Part shown: piece by piece, positions 1 through 8,312 of the stretch
Position numbering within the stretch: the first letter of the stretch is position 1
Layout of the letters: each line of letters starts with the position of its first letter
NCBI GenBank assembly: GCA_965230425.1
Contig: CBDDKW010000024.1
Coordinates: 124,001 to 188,000 of the forward strand
Source of the DNA: CBDDKW01 sp965230425
GTDB lineage: Bacteria > Pseudomonadota > Gammaproteobacteria > UBA1113
Direction of reading: 5' to 3'
DNA: 64,000 bases
The notes under the pieces: generated by a model
The model's database searches: none
The model's input: the letters and a program-made list of their open reading frames with translations, nothing else
Told to the model about the DNA's origin: nothing
Position numbers and translations under genes: made by a program

Positions 1-163
1 AGGCTGGGCCACCTTGAACTAAGTAATTATCAGTTAAGGTTTCAAACCACGGAATCTCAGGACGATATTGTAAGATATGCTGATAGTGACAGGCACGTAA
101 ACCAACGCCTGCACCTTGAATGGTTGCAGGCGTTGGTGTCGTATTTTCAGTTAATTGAGACAA
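1..163 (-). CDS. bufB: MNIO family (DUF692) bufferin-modifying enzyme, N-terminal part
   Basis: This is the first 54 codons of a gene that runs off the left edge of the window. The translation contains GAGVGLRACHYQHIL and then PWFETLTDNYL with GG, the usual N-terminus of DUF692/MNIO proteins. These are multinuclear iron oxygenases that modify cysteines of ribosomally made peptides. It directly follows the DUF2282 precursor gene, its expected substrate. The only plausible start is TTG at 163-161, because the codon just before it, in the same frame, is the TAG stop of the precursor. Translational coupling is therefore likely. The rest of the enzyme, with its metal ligands, is outside the window. 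Confidence 0.8.
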   Translation of the reverse strand, partial: MSQLTENTTPTPATIQGAGVGLRACHYQHILQYRPEIPWFETLTDNYLVQGGPA

Positions 164-463
164 CTATGAGTTACCATTTTGGCTATCTTGGCCGCCCGGT
201 GTTGTACTACCATTAACTAATTTATCGCAGGTACCTTTGGGTAAATATAACCATTCATTTTTATCACCGCTGGTTTTAGCTTGACCATGACAGCTATGAC
301 CCGTACCCGGACCACCACAGTCATTCATGCCAGCTTTAGCTACACCATAACACTTTTCCATTTGTGTATGGCTTGCGGCTACAGCTTGTGTTGAAGCAAC
401 GGCTAAGCCTGAGCTAACAACGGCTGTTAACGCTAAATTCACTAATTTTTTACGTTTATCCAT
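164..463 (-). CDS. bufA: DUF2282 bufferin-type precursor peptide
   Basis: A 99-residue secreted small protein. Residues 1-30 form a signal peptide ending in TQAVAA. The core then has four cysteines in the DUF2282 pattern: MEKCYGVAKAGMNDC, HSC and PKGTC. Members of this family (BufA1) are metal-stress RiPPs whose cysteines are modified by the adjacent MNIO enzyme and which bind copper; that role is taken from the family. The C-terminus is a polar tail rich in Gly, Ser and Asn. The start ATG has AAGGGG a few bases upstream. It lies between the DoxX gene (138 bp upstream) and the MNIO gene (no gap), so a bufferin cluster is the most likely reading. Core length and cysteine spacing look intact. 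Confidence 0.85.
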   Translation of the reverse strand: MDKRKKLVNLALTAVVSSGLAVASTQAVAASHTQMEKCYGVAKAGMNDCGGPGTGHSCHGQAKTSGDKNEWLYLPKGTCDKLVNGSTTPGGQDSQNGNS

Positions 464-601
464 GAGTATTACCCCTTATACTGTTAAAGAATATGAAGAA
501 ATTATGCAAGTTACCGGTATAGTATTTGCCATCGTCGGCATTATTGCAAGTAAAGCACAGTCTCTTTTAGAAACCCTGCGGTCATAAGCAAAAACACCCT
601 G

Positions 602-1075
602 TTAATCTGACGCTTTGAATTTATACCCAAATTTTCTGTTTAATAAATAATCTAAAGATAATTTGCCATGACCATGGAACATGAGCAACATCAGGATCAA
701 CCCCCAATTAATATGGTCGGCTAACCCCTCTGCCCCTGCCGGTGTGAATAATACAGGGTATGAGATCACTGCGATAACGTTAAACATAAAGAAGACAAAA
801 ATAGTCGGGCGTCCGCCTAAGCCTAAGACGAGTAATACAGGCAAAAGTAATTCAAAACCTGTACCAAGCACAGCGGCATAATAAGGTGATAAAATAGGTA
901 CACTAAATTCATAGGTAAATAAAGTCAGGGTAGAATCCCAGCTCATCAATTTGAGCCAACCAGCTTTAAAGAAGACATAAGCAACCCAACAGCGGGCAAT
1001 GAGCTCACCCACGGGTGTTAAAACATCAAAGATTTTATTGATAGGCTGAAAAACTGCAATCAAGAATTTTTTCAT
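602..1075 (-). CDS. DoxX family membrane protein of the bufferin cluster
   Basis: About 157 residues with four hydrophobic membrane segments and the DoxX-type opening in which an Arg/Gly-rich segment (RCWVAYVFFKAGWLKL) starts the first helix. I chose the internal ATG at 1075, beginning MKKFLIAVF, because TAAGGG precedes it; the open frame extends 17 codons further without a ribosome site. DoxX proteins commonly accompany DUF2282 and DUF692 genes, possibly serving redox chemistry at the membrane, but their exact role is unsettled. It is on the same strand as nadC (88 bp upstream) and the precursor gene. The assignment to DoxX is good; the function is inferred from context. Confidence 0.8.
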   Translation of the reverse strand: MKKFLIAVFQPINKIFDVLTPVGELIARCWVAYVFFKAGWLKLMSWDSTLTLFTYEFSVPILSPYYAAVLGTGFELLLPVLLVLGLGGRPTIFVFFMFNVIAVISYPVLFTPAGAEGLADHINWGLILMLLMFHGHGKLSLDYLLNRKFGYKFKASD

Positions 1076-1162
1076 TATGCCCTTACCTACTATTCGCCAT
1101 TTGTATAAGCGTAGTGTATAGAGCAAAAATTATCCAGATAAAGGCTTGAGCTTAAAAAAGGA

Positions 1163-2029
1163 TTAAGTTACCGCCTTAATGGATAAATCCACACTGCCCG
1201 CAGAATGGGTAATGCAACCTACAGAAATGTAATCAACACCGGTCTCGGCAATCGCGACAATCGTATCTGCAGTAATACCGCCAGAAGCCTCGGTTGGCAT
1301 ACATCCACGGCATTTATCAACGCAGGCTTTTAAGCTGGCTAATGACATATTATCCAGTAACACACGAGTCACCTTAGCTGTTGCCTGCTCTAGGATAATA
1401 CGCAATTCTTCTTCATTACGTACTTCGACAATAACCGGTAAATCATTATTCTCAGGTAAATAACTAAGCGTTGCAGTCATACCGCCGAGTAAATCAATAT
1501 GAGTATCTTTCAACATCATGGCATCATATAAACCCATACGGTGATTCATACCGCCACCACATTGCACGGCATACTTTTCTAAATGTCTCCAACCTGGTGT
1601 GGTTTTACGTGTATCAAGAATGTGTGCTGGTGTGTGTTTGATTAATTCTACTAAGCTAGCCGTCTTGGTAGCAATGGCACTTAAGCGCTGCAAAAAATTT
1701 AATATCACCCGTTCTGCCATCATCAATGTTTGTGTATCGCCACTCATGCGCATGACCACATCCCCTGGCATAATTGTATCACCATCTTGGCGATACATTT
1801 CTACCGTGATCGCCTGAGAGAATTTAGCAAAAATTCTTGGCACTAAAGGCAAACCGGCAATAATAATAGGCCCGGCATGTTTTGAAATGAGCTGGGTAGC
1901 CCCAGAAGTTTTACTATCACTAAATACTAATGCGGACGCAGCATCAAAATAGGGAGCGCCCATATCTTCAGCCAACGCAAGCTCTATGAGTGTGTCGTCA
2001 ATTTGCAAAGCATCCATTGATACAGCCAT
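1163..2029 (-). CDS. nadC: Quinolinate phosphoribosyltransferase (decarboxylating)
   Basis: Converts quinolinate and PRPP into nicotinate mononucleotide, CO2 and pyrophosphate in cytosolic de novo NAD synthesis. The 288-residue length is normal. The family signatures are present: HILDTRKTTPGWR near residues 137-148, then GGGMNHRMGLYDAMMLKDTHI near 158-177, which supplies the basic residues that bind substrate. GGAG precedes the ATG. It follows nadA by 16 bp on the same strand, so the two should be co-transcribed. nadB (L-aspartate oxidase) is not in the window. Confidence 0.96.
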   Translation of the reverse strand: MAVSMDALQIDDTLIELALAEDMGAPYFDAASALVFSDSKTSGATQLISKHAGPIIIAGLPLVPRIFAKFSQAITVEMYRQDGDTIMPGDVVMRMSGDTQTLMMAERVILNFLQRLSAIATKTASLVELIKHTPAHILDTRKTTPGWRHLEKYAVQCGGGMNHRMGLYDAMMLKDTHIDLLGGMTATLSYLPENNDLPVIVEVRNEEELRIILEQATAKVTRVLLDNMSLASLKACVDKCRGCMPTEASGGITADTIVAIAETGVDYISVGCITHSAGSVDLSIKAVT

Positions 2030-2045
2030 AGTTACTCCGCATTCC

Positions 2046-3044
2046 TTAGGTGACGGCCATCATATTATGTAAGGCTTGTCGTGCGCGCTTAGCCACTTCA
2101 GGATCGACACTGATTTGGTTAGTCTGCGATTTCATCACATCATGAATTTTAGGCAAGGTAATAGTTTTCATGTGTGGGCATAAATTACAGGGCCGTATGA
2201 AATCTACATTTGGATACTCAATGGCGACATTGTCACTCATAGAGCATTCTGTCACCATCACTACACGTGAAGGCTGTGCATCTCCAACGTATTGAATCAT
2301 TTTACCCGTGGAACCCACAAAGTCCGCTTCAGCAAGCACATCTGGTGGGCACTCTGGATGCGCCAGTACACAAATCCCTGGATAGTTCTTGCGATAATCT
2401 TTTAACTGTTGCCCAGTAAAACGTTCATGCACTTCGCAATGGCCCTTATAGGTAATAATTTCAACATCTGTTTGCGTTGCTACGTATTGGCCAAGATATT
2501 CATCGGGTAAGAAAATCACCCGATCCACATTGAGTGATTCAACAATGGCAACAGCATTAGCTGAGGTACAGCATATATCAGACTCAGCTTTGACTTCTGC
2601 GGTGGTATTGACATAAGTCACTACCGGCGTATTGGGATATTTCTCGCGTAATAAATGAATATCAGCAGCAGTAATCGACGAAGCCAAGGAACAACCTGCT
2701 TCTAAATCGGGGATCAACACCGTCTTTTCAGGGCTGAGAATTTTCGCTGTTTCTGCCATGAATAAAACACCACACATGACGATCACATCGGCATCAGTTT
2801 CTGCAGCTTCAATGGCTAATTTTAAGGAGTCACCGACAATATCAGCGACTGTATGGAAAATTTCCGGTGTCTGATAGTTGTGCGCCAAAATTACCGCATT
2901 ATGCTTGCGCTTCAGCTCTTCAATAGCAGCAATATGCGGCGCATAAGCTTGCCATTCTACATCAGGAATATGGTGTTTGACTCGCTCATAATGAGGTGCG
3001 GTTTTACTATTGACCTCGGCAATATCACAATCTTCAATTGTCAT
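2046..3044 (-). CDS. nadA: Quinolinate synthase A
   Basis: Condenses iminoaspartate with dihydroxyacetone phosphate to quinolinate, using a [4Fe-4S] cluster. It is 332 residues, slightly shorter than E. coli NadA. Diagnostic stretches are AHNYQTPEI near residue 54, CGVLFMAETAKILSPEKTVL from 91, and CNLCPHM near 286. Candidate cluster ligands are Cys118 (in LEAGC), Cys203 (GHCEVHE) and Cys286 or Cys289. It is the first gene of the minus-strand nad pair; the 270 bp upstream also carries the leader of the divergent lipoprotein gene. Confidence 0.96.
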   Translation of the reverse strand: MTIEDCDIAEVNSKTAPHYERVKHHIPDVEWQAYAPHIAAIEELKRKHNAVILAHNYQTPEIFHTVADIVGDSLKLAIEAAETDADVIVMCGVLFMAETAKILSPEKTVLIPDLEAGCSLASSITAADIHLLREKYPNTPVVTYVNTTAEVKAESDICCTSANAVAIVESLNVDRVIFLPDEYLGQYVATQTDVEIITYKGHCEVHERFTGQQLKDYRKNYPGICVLAHPECPPDVLAEADFVGSTGKMIQYVGDAQPSRVVMVTECSMSDNVAIEYPNVDFIRPCNLCPHMKTITLPKIHDVMKSQTNQISVDPEVAKRARQALHNMMAVT

Positions 3045-3315
3045 GGTGGAAATAAGCCCTTATGACTACTCGTCTAAATCAGCGGATTATGCTATCACAT
3101 GCAAGAATTTGAGCAAGTATCTTACCCCTAGAAATGTCTGTTTAATTGATCTAAGGATGCTAGTTGTGTCGAAACAAGCAAGCTCTTGTTACTTTATAGC
3201 TCGTCAGCACTTAGAGAAATAATGAAAGCTCATAAAATGCACATATTGCACCTTGCAACAACTGTACATATCCCTTACAATTTGCCGCTCAAATCCTAGT
3301 ACAGAGTAGCGTCAT

Positions 3316-4086
3316 ATGAAAACAAAAATATTAAGCCTAATTTTTTTAATTATCAGTTTAAGCGCCTGCGTCAATCCGCATATTGATAAGACCAAACTAC
3401 CCACCGACAAAACGATTGGTGTTTATTCTGCCTTGGGAAATCGAGCACAGATTTTTTATAATGGCATTACTGCATTCACCAATAACTCGGCGTTAGTATC
3501 ACTACCTAATGCCCATATTGATCAACTCCTTACATACGAAACAGTCAATGCACTAAAACAGCATGGCTATCGCGCTATTCCCATCAGCCGCGCCCAGTAC
3601 CCACTACCAGCCGATCCTATGCATGTGCGATCACTTATCAGTGGACATTTCAATTACCACATGCGTAACTGGGCAGCAAGCACTGCCAAAGCCAATCATG
3701 TTTACGCTTTAATTGTGATCTTACCTGCATACTTGCCTGATGATTCTTCAGGCTATTACGATGCCGGCACTAATACCTATGTCACGACTGGACGCTCAAC
3801 ACCAGCATCAGTCTACGGGTATGGCGTGTTAAAACACAAAGCACTAATCGGTAGCGGCGTGCAAAGTTACATTAGTTATAGTATCTATGTGTATACACCT
3901 TATCTTTCTGATCCCTACCTCAGTAACGTAGGTGCATTACAATATCAAAAATACGAGGGTGAATTATGGACTAAAGATAAAGCTAATGTGCATTTAACCC
4001 CACAGCAGAAAGCGTATTTAACAAAAGATTTGCGTCAACAATTCAGTGCTTTGCAGAAGTATAAAGTACAAGAAATTTTTGGTTGA
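3316..4086 (+). CDS. Predicted outer-membrane lipoprotein of unknown function
   Basis: A 256-residue protein with a short N-terminal hydrophobic segment ending in the lipobox LSAC, so Cys18 should be lipidated. The mature part is rich in Tyr and Thr, with a Tyr/Ser/Gly-rich middle (for example SSGYYDAGTNTYVTTGRS). I do not recognise a catalytic motif or named family. It is divergent from nadA and convergent with the AbiE pair. The ATG at 3316 is the only sensible start, because the signal sequence begins there, although the ribosome site is weak. It could be a cell-envelope adhesion or stability lipoprotein, but nothing in the sequence decides that. Confidence 0.7.
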   Translation: MKTKILSLIFLIISLSACVNPHIDKTKLPTDKTIGVYSALGNRAQIFYNGITAFTNNSALVSLPNAHIDQLLTYETVNALKQHGYRAIPISRAQYPLPADPMHVRSLISGHFNYHMRNWAASTAKANHVYALIVILPAYLPDDSSGYYDAGTNTYVTTGRSTPASVYGYGVLKHKALIGSGVQSYISYSIYVYTPYLSDPYLSNVGALQYQKYEGELWTKDKANVHLTPQQKAYLTKDLRQQFSALQKYKVQEIFG

Positions 4087-4154
4087 TTGTTTCTTTTGCA
4101 TACAGCAAAGTTGCTGTATTTAAATTTATCAGATAGACTCGACATGACATTATG

Positions 4155-4181
4155 CATGGCTATAGGTTAGCTATAGCCATG
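4155..4181. terminator. Perfect 11-bp inverted repeat between convergent genes
   Basis: CATGGCTATAG at 4155-4165 is repeated in inverse at 4171-4181 around a 5-base loop. It lies between the lipoprotein gene (plus) and the abiEii gene (minus), where a bidirectional terminator would be expected. There is no following T run on either strand, so intrinsic termination is not certain. Confidence 0.5.
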
Positions 4182-4243
4182 ACTACAATAACAATGGAAT
4201 GCAACATATAAACTTCAGAGTGCTTAATCTAATAAAATAGCTT

Positions 4244-5161
4244 TTATGCACTTAAAATTGCTTGCAACTTTTTAAATGCCATTTGTCTCTTACTGGATTC
4301 CATTTTTCTGATATTGGTCACTTTCCATTGGATACCTGGTAAATGCTCAATACCAGCGAGCGGTAATAATTTCCAGTCAGGCTCCCCCGATTTAACAGAT
4401 AAAATAAATTCTTTTTCATTTTTTGTAAATTCATTGAATATTTTATCAAGCAATATACCTTTCACATCAATTAATTCATCACAAGTAATGTTTTCTTGCG
4501 TCATACCACTAAAATTGTTAATAAGATTTTCTTCAAGCTCTGCCCTATTCACTTTTGGCTGCAACATTTCATACATAGGCTTGTTAGCGCTACACAAATA
4601 AATAATAAAGGCTTGTCTTATTTCGTCAGTAAGCCCCTGGTTCTCCAATAAATACTTTATATCAAATAAATCACGTGGATGCTGACGGCTCAAAACTGCA
4701 CATATTTTACCTGCATACGTATCTGCAAGGGATAGTATTTTAGTATAGGTATTTCGCAAAAATTGTTCCTGAGCCCTTGAGCACAGTGCCCGAGTTTCAC
4801 AGTTAAAAACTGAGCCTCTTAAAACTAAGTTTGGCTCTACTTTTATATTAATGTCACCCGAATGCACTATCAATTTAGATAATTGTCTGGCCTTAGTGTA
4901 GACCCTCTGAACCTCTAGCTGATGCCCAAGTAACAAATGCTCTAACTCAAGTATTGCCCTGGTGATATTTTTTAAGAACTCGGCTCTAGGCTCTATCGGT
5001 AAATAACTCAAGTCAATATCTACACTCAGGCGTGGCATATCCTGAAAAAACATATTAATTGCTGTGCCACCTTTCAAAGCAAAGCATTCAAGCTCATTCA
5101 AGAACGGCAAAACATCGAGTAATAACTCAACCTGCCGCATATATTTTTCACTATTGTCCAT
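4244..5161 (-). CDS. AbiEii-type nucleotidyltransferase toxin
   Basis: About 305 residues. The nucleotidyltransferase core is visible near the start: FALKGGTAINMFF followed by RLSVDIDLSYLP, which is the GG(T/S) loop and the DxDL metal-binding pair of the DUF1814/AbiEii superfamily. A later PRDLFDIKYLLENQ segment also fits the family. Such proteins are the toxins of type IV (non-interacting) AbiE systems that give phage abortive infection or plasmid stability. I chose the ATG at 5161, with GAGG upstream, because the frame overlaps the end of the antitoxin gene by 11 bp and the family core starts soon after. A longer frame reaches 5242. The pair is probably translationally coupled. Confidence 0.85.
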   Translation of the reverse strand: MDNSEKYMRQVELLLDVLPFLNELECFALKGGTAINMFFQDMPRLSVDIDLSYLPIEPRAEFLKNITRAILELEHLLLGHQLEVQRVYTKARQLSKLIVHSGDINIKVEPNLVLRGSVFNCETRALCSRAQEQFLRNTYTKILSLADTYAGKICAVLSRQHPRDLFDIKYLLENQGLTDEIRQAFIIYLCSANKPMYEMLQPKVNRAELEENLINNFSGMTQENITCDELIDVKGILLDKIFNEFTKNEKEFILSVKSGEPDWKLLPLAGIEHLPGIQWKVTNIRKMESSKRQMAFKKLQAILSA

Positions 5162-5936
5162 ACTCCTCATCCTCGATGCTTGGGACTGATAGCATATACT
5201 TTGCTGAATATACACCACCTTTTCCAATAACTCGCTTCCCACTACCCAAGTCTATTCGCTGCAAATCAATATCCTTTAACCAAGGATGCTCATACAATTC
5301 AGCAAAATACAGAAATAACCTTTTCACTTTGACTGAATTACATTTCTCCAACAATGGCTGTATCATCATTGGTCGCATTTGCGCAAGGTTTTCCATTAGT
5401 AGACTCGCTTCCTCAAAAGATTCTTTTCTCGGGCAGAGGTGTAACACCTCCATCACTGCTCTTTCTGGACAAGCTAATCTCAGTGTTAGACCTTCAATTG
5501 GCCGTTCTATTATTCCTAACGACGGTTCCTCAAATAATGACGTTTTTATAATCTCAAACTTTACATCACATAACTCGCTATTTTTTAACCAACTGGGTTC
5601 TTTCATACCTTGCGGGGCAAATAGCATCGCCCGCTTTATTCCCCATATAGGTAGGAAGTGCGCAAAACCTAATAACTGTAATGCAGTTTTGCCACCAACA
5701 TGTAACGGCAGTTTTTGCTGCACTTGCAATGCATTTATAATGCCTCCCCATGTCACGGTATCACCGGCCTTCTTGTATGCTTTTATTCCAACTCTCTCTA
5801 AAAAGCCTGCTTGAACATACCACCAGGCTAATTTAGCCGAAATATTATGTTGCTCTAACCACTGGCTAGTCAGCACCACACCTGGCGGAGCAGATGCTAT
5901 AAAACTGTTTAATTTTGATCGTTCTTTTCTAGTCAT
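5151..5936 (-). CDS. AbiEi-type antitoxin and transcriptional repressor
   Basis: About 261 residues, directly upstream of and overlapping the AbiEii gene. The N-terminus, after MTRKERSKLNSFIASAPPGV, reads as the winged-helix antitoxin domain. The rest (HVGGKTALQLLG, then LRLACPERAVMEVLHLCP) matches the AbiEi C-terminal domain region. Known AbiEi proteins bind inverted repeats in their own promoter and repress the operon. I selected ATG 5936; a longer frame starts at 5972. Its start codon lies in the centre of a palindrome and a 13-bp inverted repeat sits just upstream, so autoregulation is likely. Confidence 0.83.
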   Translation of the reverse strand: MTRKERSKLNSFIASAPPGVVLTSQWLEQHNISAKLAWWYVQAGFLERVGIKAYKKAGDTVTWGGIINALQVQQKLPLHVGGKTALQLLGFAHFLPIWGIKRAMLFAPQGMKEPSWLKNSELCDVKFEIIKTSLFEEPSLGIIERPIEGLTLRLACPERAVMEVLHLCPRKESFEEASLLMENLAQMRPMMIQPLLEKCNSVKVKRLFLYFAELYEHPWLKDIDLQRIDLGSGKRVIGKGGVYSAKYMLSVPSIEDEEYGQ

Positions 5937-6016
5937 ACTAGAAAGAATAGCATATTTATAAACTATTCCCATAAGATCAGTTTATAAATATATAAAAAAT
6001 TCTAGTTAAACTAGAA
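5926..6016 (-). promoter_or_regulatory. Palindromic operator region of the abiE pair
   Basis: Three symmetric elements are packed here. TTTCTAGT and ACTAGAAA (5926-5933, 5937-5944) flank the CAT that is the abiEi start codon. ATATTTATAAACT at 5952-5964 is repeated inverted at 5979-5991. TTCTAGTTAAACTAGAA at 6000-6016 is a perfect palindrome apart from its centre base. A half-site TTCTAGT is at 6058-6064 and another TCTAGT/ACTAGA pair at 6320-6334. CTAG-containing words are usually scarce in proteobacteria. These are good candidates for the AbiEi binding sites; the repressor assignment is inference. Confidence 0.6.
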
Positions 6017-6403
6017 CTTTTAGATTAGAAGTAAACTATTACGCTTAAACAACCATATTCTAGTCCTGCTTCGTCTCTACCAAATTAATGACACATGAGC
6101 TAATCAAAAACATTAATAAGAAATATTATTTTAATTCAAATATAAATTAATCACTATTATATACACCCATAAATTCAAAATACAAACGTTTTAACTGCAT
6201 ATAGATGTAATTTTTATAATAGTTTAATATTACTAAATTAAATATACTGTGGGTTTATGTATTTAAATAATAATAAACCTTGGGATGTATTCGGGTAAGT
6301 TTAAATATATTTCGAAAACTCTAGTCTAACTAGAATAATGGTGAATTTTTTAAACTTTGATATTTTATCAAACTCAAAATAGCCATCAGCATCAAGCTTA
6401 AAT
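6017..6403. other. AT-rich intergenic stretch, no gene seen
   Basis: Between the abiE leader and the hip operators I see no open frame with a ribosome site. The sequence is very AT-rich and contains the TCTAGT-CTA-ACTAGA inverted repeat at 6320-6334 and the half-site at 6058-6064. The two divergent toxin-antitoxin promoters probably bracket this stretch. Confidence 0.6.
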
Positions 6404-6453
6404 TATCCTTTATAAAGGTTAAACTTGACTTTATCCTTTTAAGGGTATAAAAT
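6404..6453 (+). promoter_or_regulatory. hipBA promoter with two HipB-type operators
   Basis: TATCC-N8-GGTTA at 6404-6421 and TATCC-N8-GTATA at 6432-6449 each differ by one base from the E. coli HipB operator rule TATCC-N8-GGATA. The second lies between TTGACT (6425-6430) and TAAAAT (6448-6453), which form a promoter with a 17-bp spacer. Repression by HipB alone or with HipA is the expected control. Confidence 0.7.
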
Positions 6454-6518
6454 TAGTTTTAACAACTAGAGGGGATAGAAACTCATTTAATCACTCTCTG
6501 AAAAAAAAAGGAATACAG

Positions 6519-6761
6519 ATGCTCATACACACACCCAAAGATTTAGCCATGTATGTCACCACATTGCGTAAGAAACAAAAACTCAGTCAAGCCACCGTGG
6601 CTGACTTAGTAGGTTTAAAGCAAGCCACGGTATCAGCCTTTGAAAATAAGCCGGAAGCAACAAAATTAGCAACATTTTTTTCGATACTCTCCGCAGTCAA
6701 TTTGGAATTGCGCATTAATCAGAAAGATCCTGAGGAAACGATTGGAGTGGATGAATGGTAA
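6519..6761 (+). CDS. hipB: HipB-type antitoxin and repressor
   Basis: An 80-residue XRE-type helix-turn-helix protein: the stretch LSQATVADLVGLKQATVSAF holds the two helices. It ends in Trp, as the E. coli HipB tail does. It should neutralise HipA and repress the operon through the TATCC sites 65-115 bp upstream. The stop codon overlaps the hipA start by 7 bp, so the pair is translationally coupled. An A-rich tract followed by GGAAT precedes the ATG. Confidence 0.88.
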   Translation: MLIHTPKDLAMYVTTLRKKQKLSQATVADLVGLKQATVSAFENKPEATKLATFFSILSAVNLELRINQKDPEETIGVDEW

Positions 6762-8071
6762 GAGCCACGACACAAAGCCTACAAGTCCGCATGAACGATA
6801 TCACTGTAGGCAGACTGATAAAAAAATCCACCATGGATTTAACTTTCATTTATGATCCCGATTGGTTAGCCGATCCACAAGCACGACCTATTTCATTATC
6901 CATGCCCTTGGCTGGTGAACAATTCACTGGCAATTTAGTGTATAACTTTTTTGATAACTTACTGCCTGACAATCCACAAATACGCGCTCGTATTCAAGCA
7001 CGCTTTCAAGCAGCATCTGATCGGCCTTTTGATTTATTAACTCAAATCGGCAAAGATTGTATTGGTGCATTACAGCTAGTTCCTGAGACTTTTGATGATA
7101 CTTATACTAATATTCAATGCACGCTGCTGACTGACCAGGATATTGCCTACGTATTATCACATTACCAGCAGGCACCATTAGGCATGTTAACTGATGCCGA
7201 TGACTTTCGGATCTCGATTGCTGGCGTCCAAGAAAAATCTGCTTTTTTACATTTTAATGGCCAATGGAATAGACCGTCAGGCACTACACCAACGACCCAT
7301 ATATTTAAATTACCTATTGGTGTTATTCAGCATCATGATCAAACCTTAGGCTTAAGTGAAAGTTGTGAAAATGAGTGGCTTTGCGCAAAAATTTTAGCTG
7401 AATTTGGCTTACCTGTGGCTGCTTGTGAGATTCAGCACTTTGCTGATACTAAAGTATTAGTGGTTGAGCGCTTCGACCGAAAGTTTTCAAAAGATGGTTC
7501 TCATATCATTCGCTTACCTCAAGAAGATATATGCCAAGCATTAGGTTATTCGCCTAATTTAAAATATCAAGCTGATGGTGGGCCAGGTATAGTAGAAGTA
7601 ATGAAGCTACTATTAAACGCTCAATATGCCGCCCGTGATAGAGATGTATTTTATAAATCACAAGTTGTCTTTCACTTATTAGCTGCAATAGATGGGCATG
7701 GGAAAAATTTTAGTATTTTTATTGGGCCAGAGGGGAAATATGCACTTACACCTTTCTACGACATTATGTCAGCACATCCATTGATGGCGAGTAAGCAATT
7801 ACACGCTAAAAAAATAAAAATGGCTATGGCATTGAGAGGTAAAAACAATCATTATCACTGGCATGATGTACAATATCGCAACTTCATAGAAACAGCAAAA
7901 CATGCAGATTATTCATCACAACAGGCAACTAATATTCTTAATGAAACATTAGAGGCTGTTGAGAAAGTGATTAATACAGTCTCTTCAATGATACCAAGTG
8001 AATTTCCTGCCCATATTGCCAAGGCGGTTTTTGCAGGAATGTTGGCAGCGAAAAATAAGTTAATACGTTAG
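6755..8071 (+). CDS. hipA: HipA serine/threonine kinase toxin
   Basis: A 438-residue homologue of the E. coli persistence kinase. In E. coli HipA phosphorylates glutamyl-tRNA synthetase; the target here is inferred. The sequence has the P-loop-like segment AGVQEKSAFLHFNGQW followed by TTHIFKLPIG, the RFDRKF turn, the catalytic-loop motif DGHGKNFSIF with its Asp, and the metal-binding TPFYDIMSA. Nothing essential looks missing. The last 28 codons are repeated imperfectly at 9850-9934, beyond the next gene, which suggests a rearrangement here. It overlaps hipB by 7 bp. Confidence 0.93.
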   Translation: MVRATTQSLQVRMNDITVGRLIKKSTMDLTFIYDPDWLADPQARPISLSMPLAGEQFTGNLVYNFFDNLLPDNPQIRARIQARFQAASDRPFDLLTQIGKDCIGALQLVPETFDDTYTNIQCTLLTDQDIAYVLSHYQQAPLGMLTDADDFRISIAGVQEKSAFLHFNGQWNRPSGTTPTTHIFKLPIGVIQHHDQTLGLSESCENEWLCAKILAEFGLPVAACEIQHFADTKVLVVERFDRKFSKDGSHIIRLPQEDICQALGYSPNLKYQADGGPGIVEVMKLLLNAQYAARDRDVFYKSQVVFHLLAAIDGHGKNFSIFIGPEGKYALTPFYDIMSAHPLMASKQLHAKKIKMAMALRGKNNHYHWHDVQYRNFIETAKHADYSSQQATNILNETLEAVEKVINTVSSMIPSEFPAHIAKAVFAGMLAAKNKLIR

Positions 8072-8312
8072 TCTGAAACAGCATAATTTTATTACTATTG
8101 CACAATGTAACTTCTATAAAGCCCCTTGCATCATAATAAAAAATATAAAAAATATAAAAAATAAATTATTTTATTCACTTGAGAATTAATGTATGATGAT
8201 ATTAGTCTGATTTGGGGATGCTGAAGCCTCTATAACACAGCATTACACTCATACCGTACTAGTTTATAAAAATAACAATGACTTTGTTAATCAGTTAAGC
8301 GAGTAGCGACAT

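Noticed and set aside
681..881. Plus-strand open frame opposite the DoxX gene
   Set aside because: It is the complement of a real membrane-protein gene, with no ribosome site and no family pattern.
8134..8168. A/T-rich ATATAAAAAA repeats upstream of the AlbA-domain gene
   Set aside because: Short and low-complexity; ordinary promoter-region composition for this genome.
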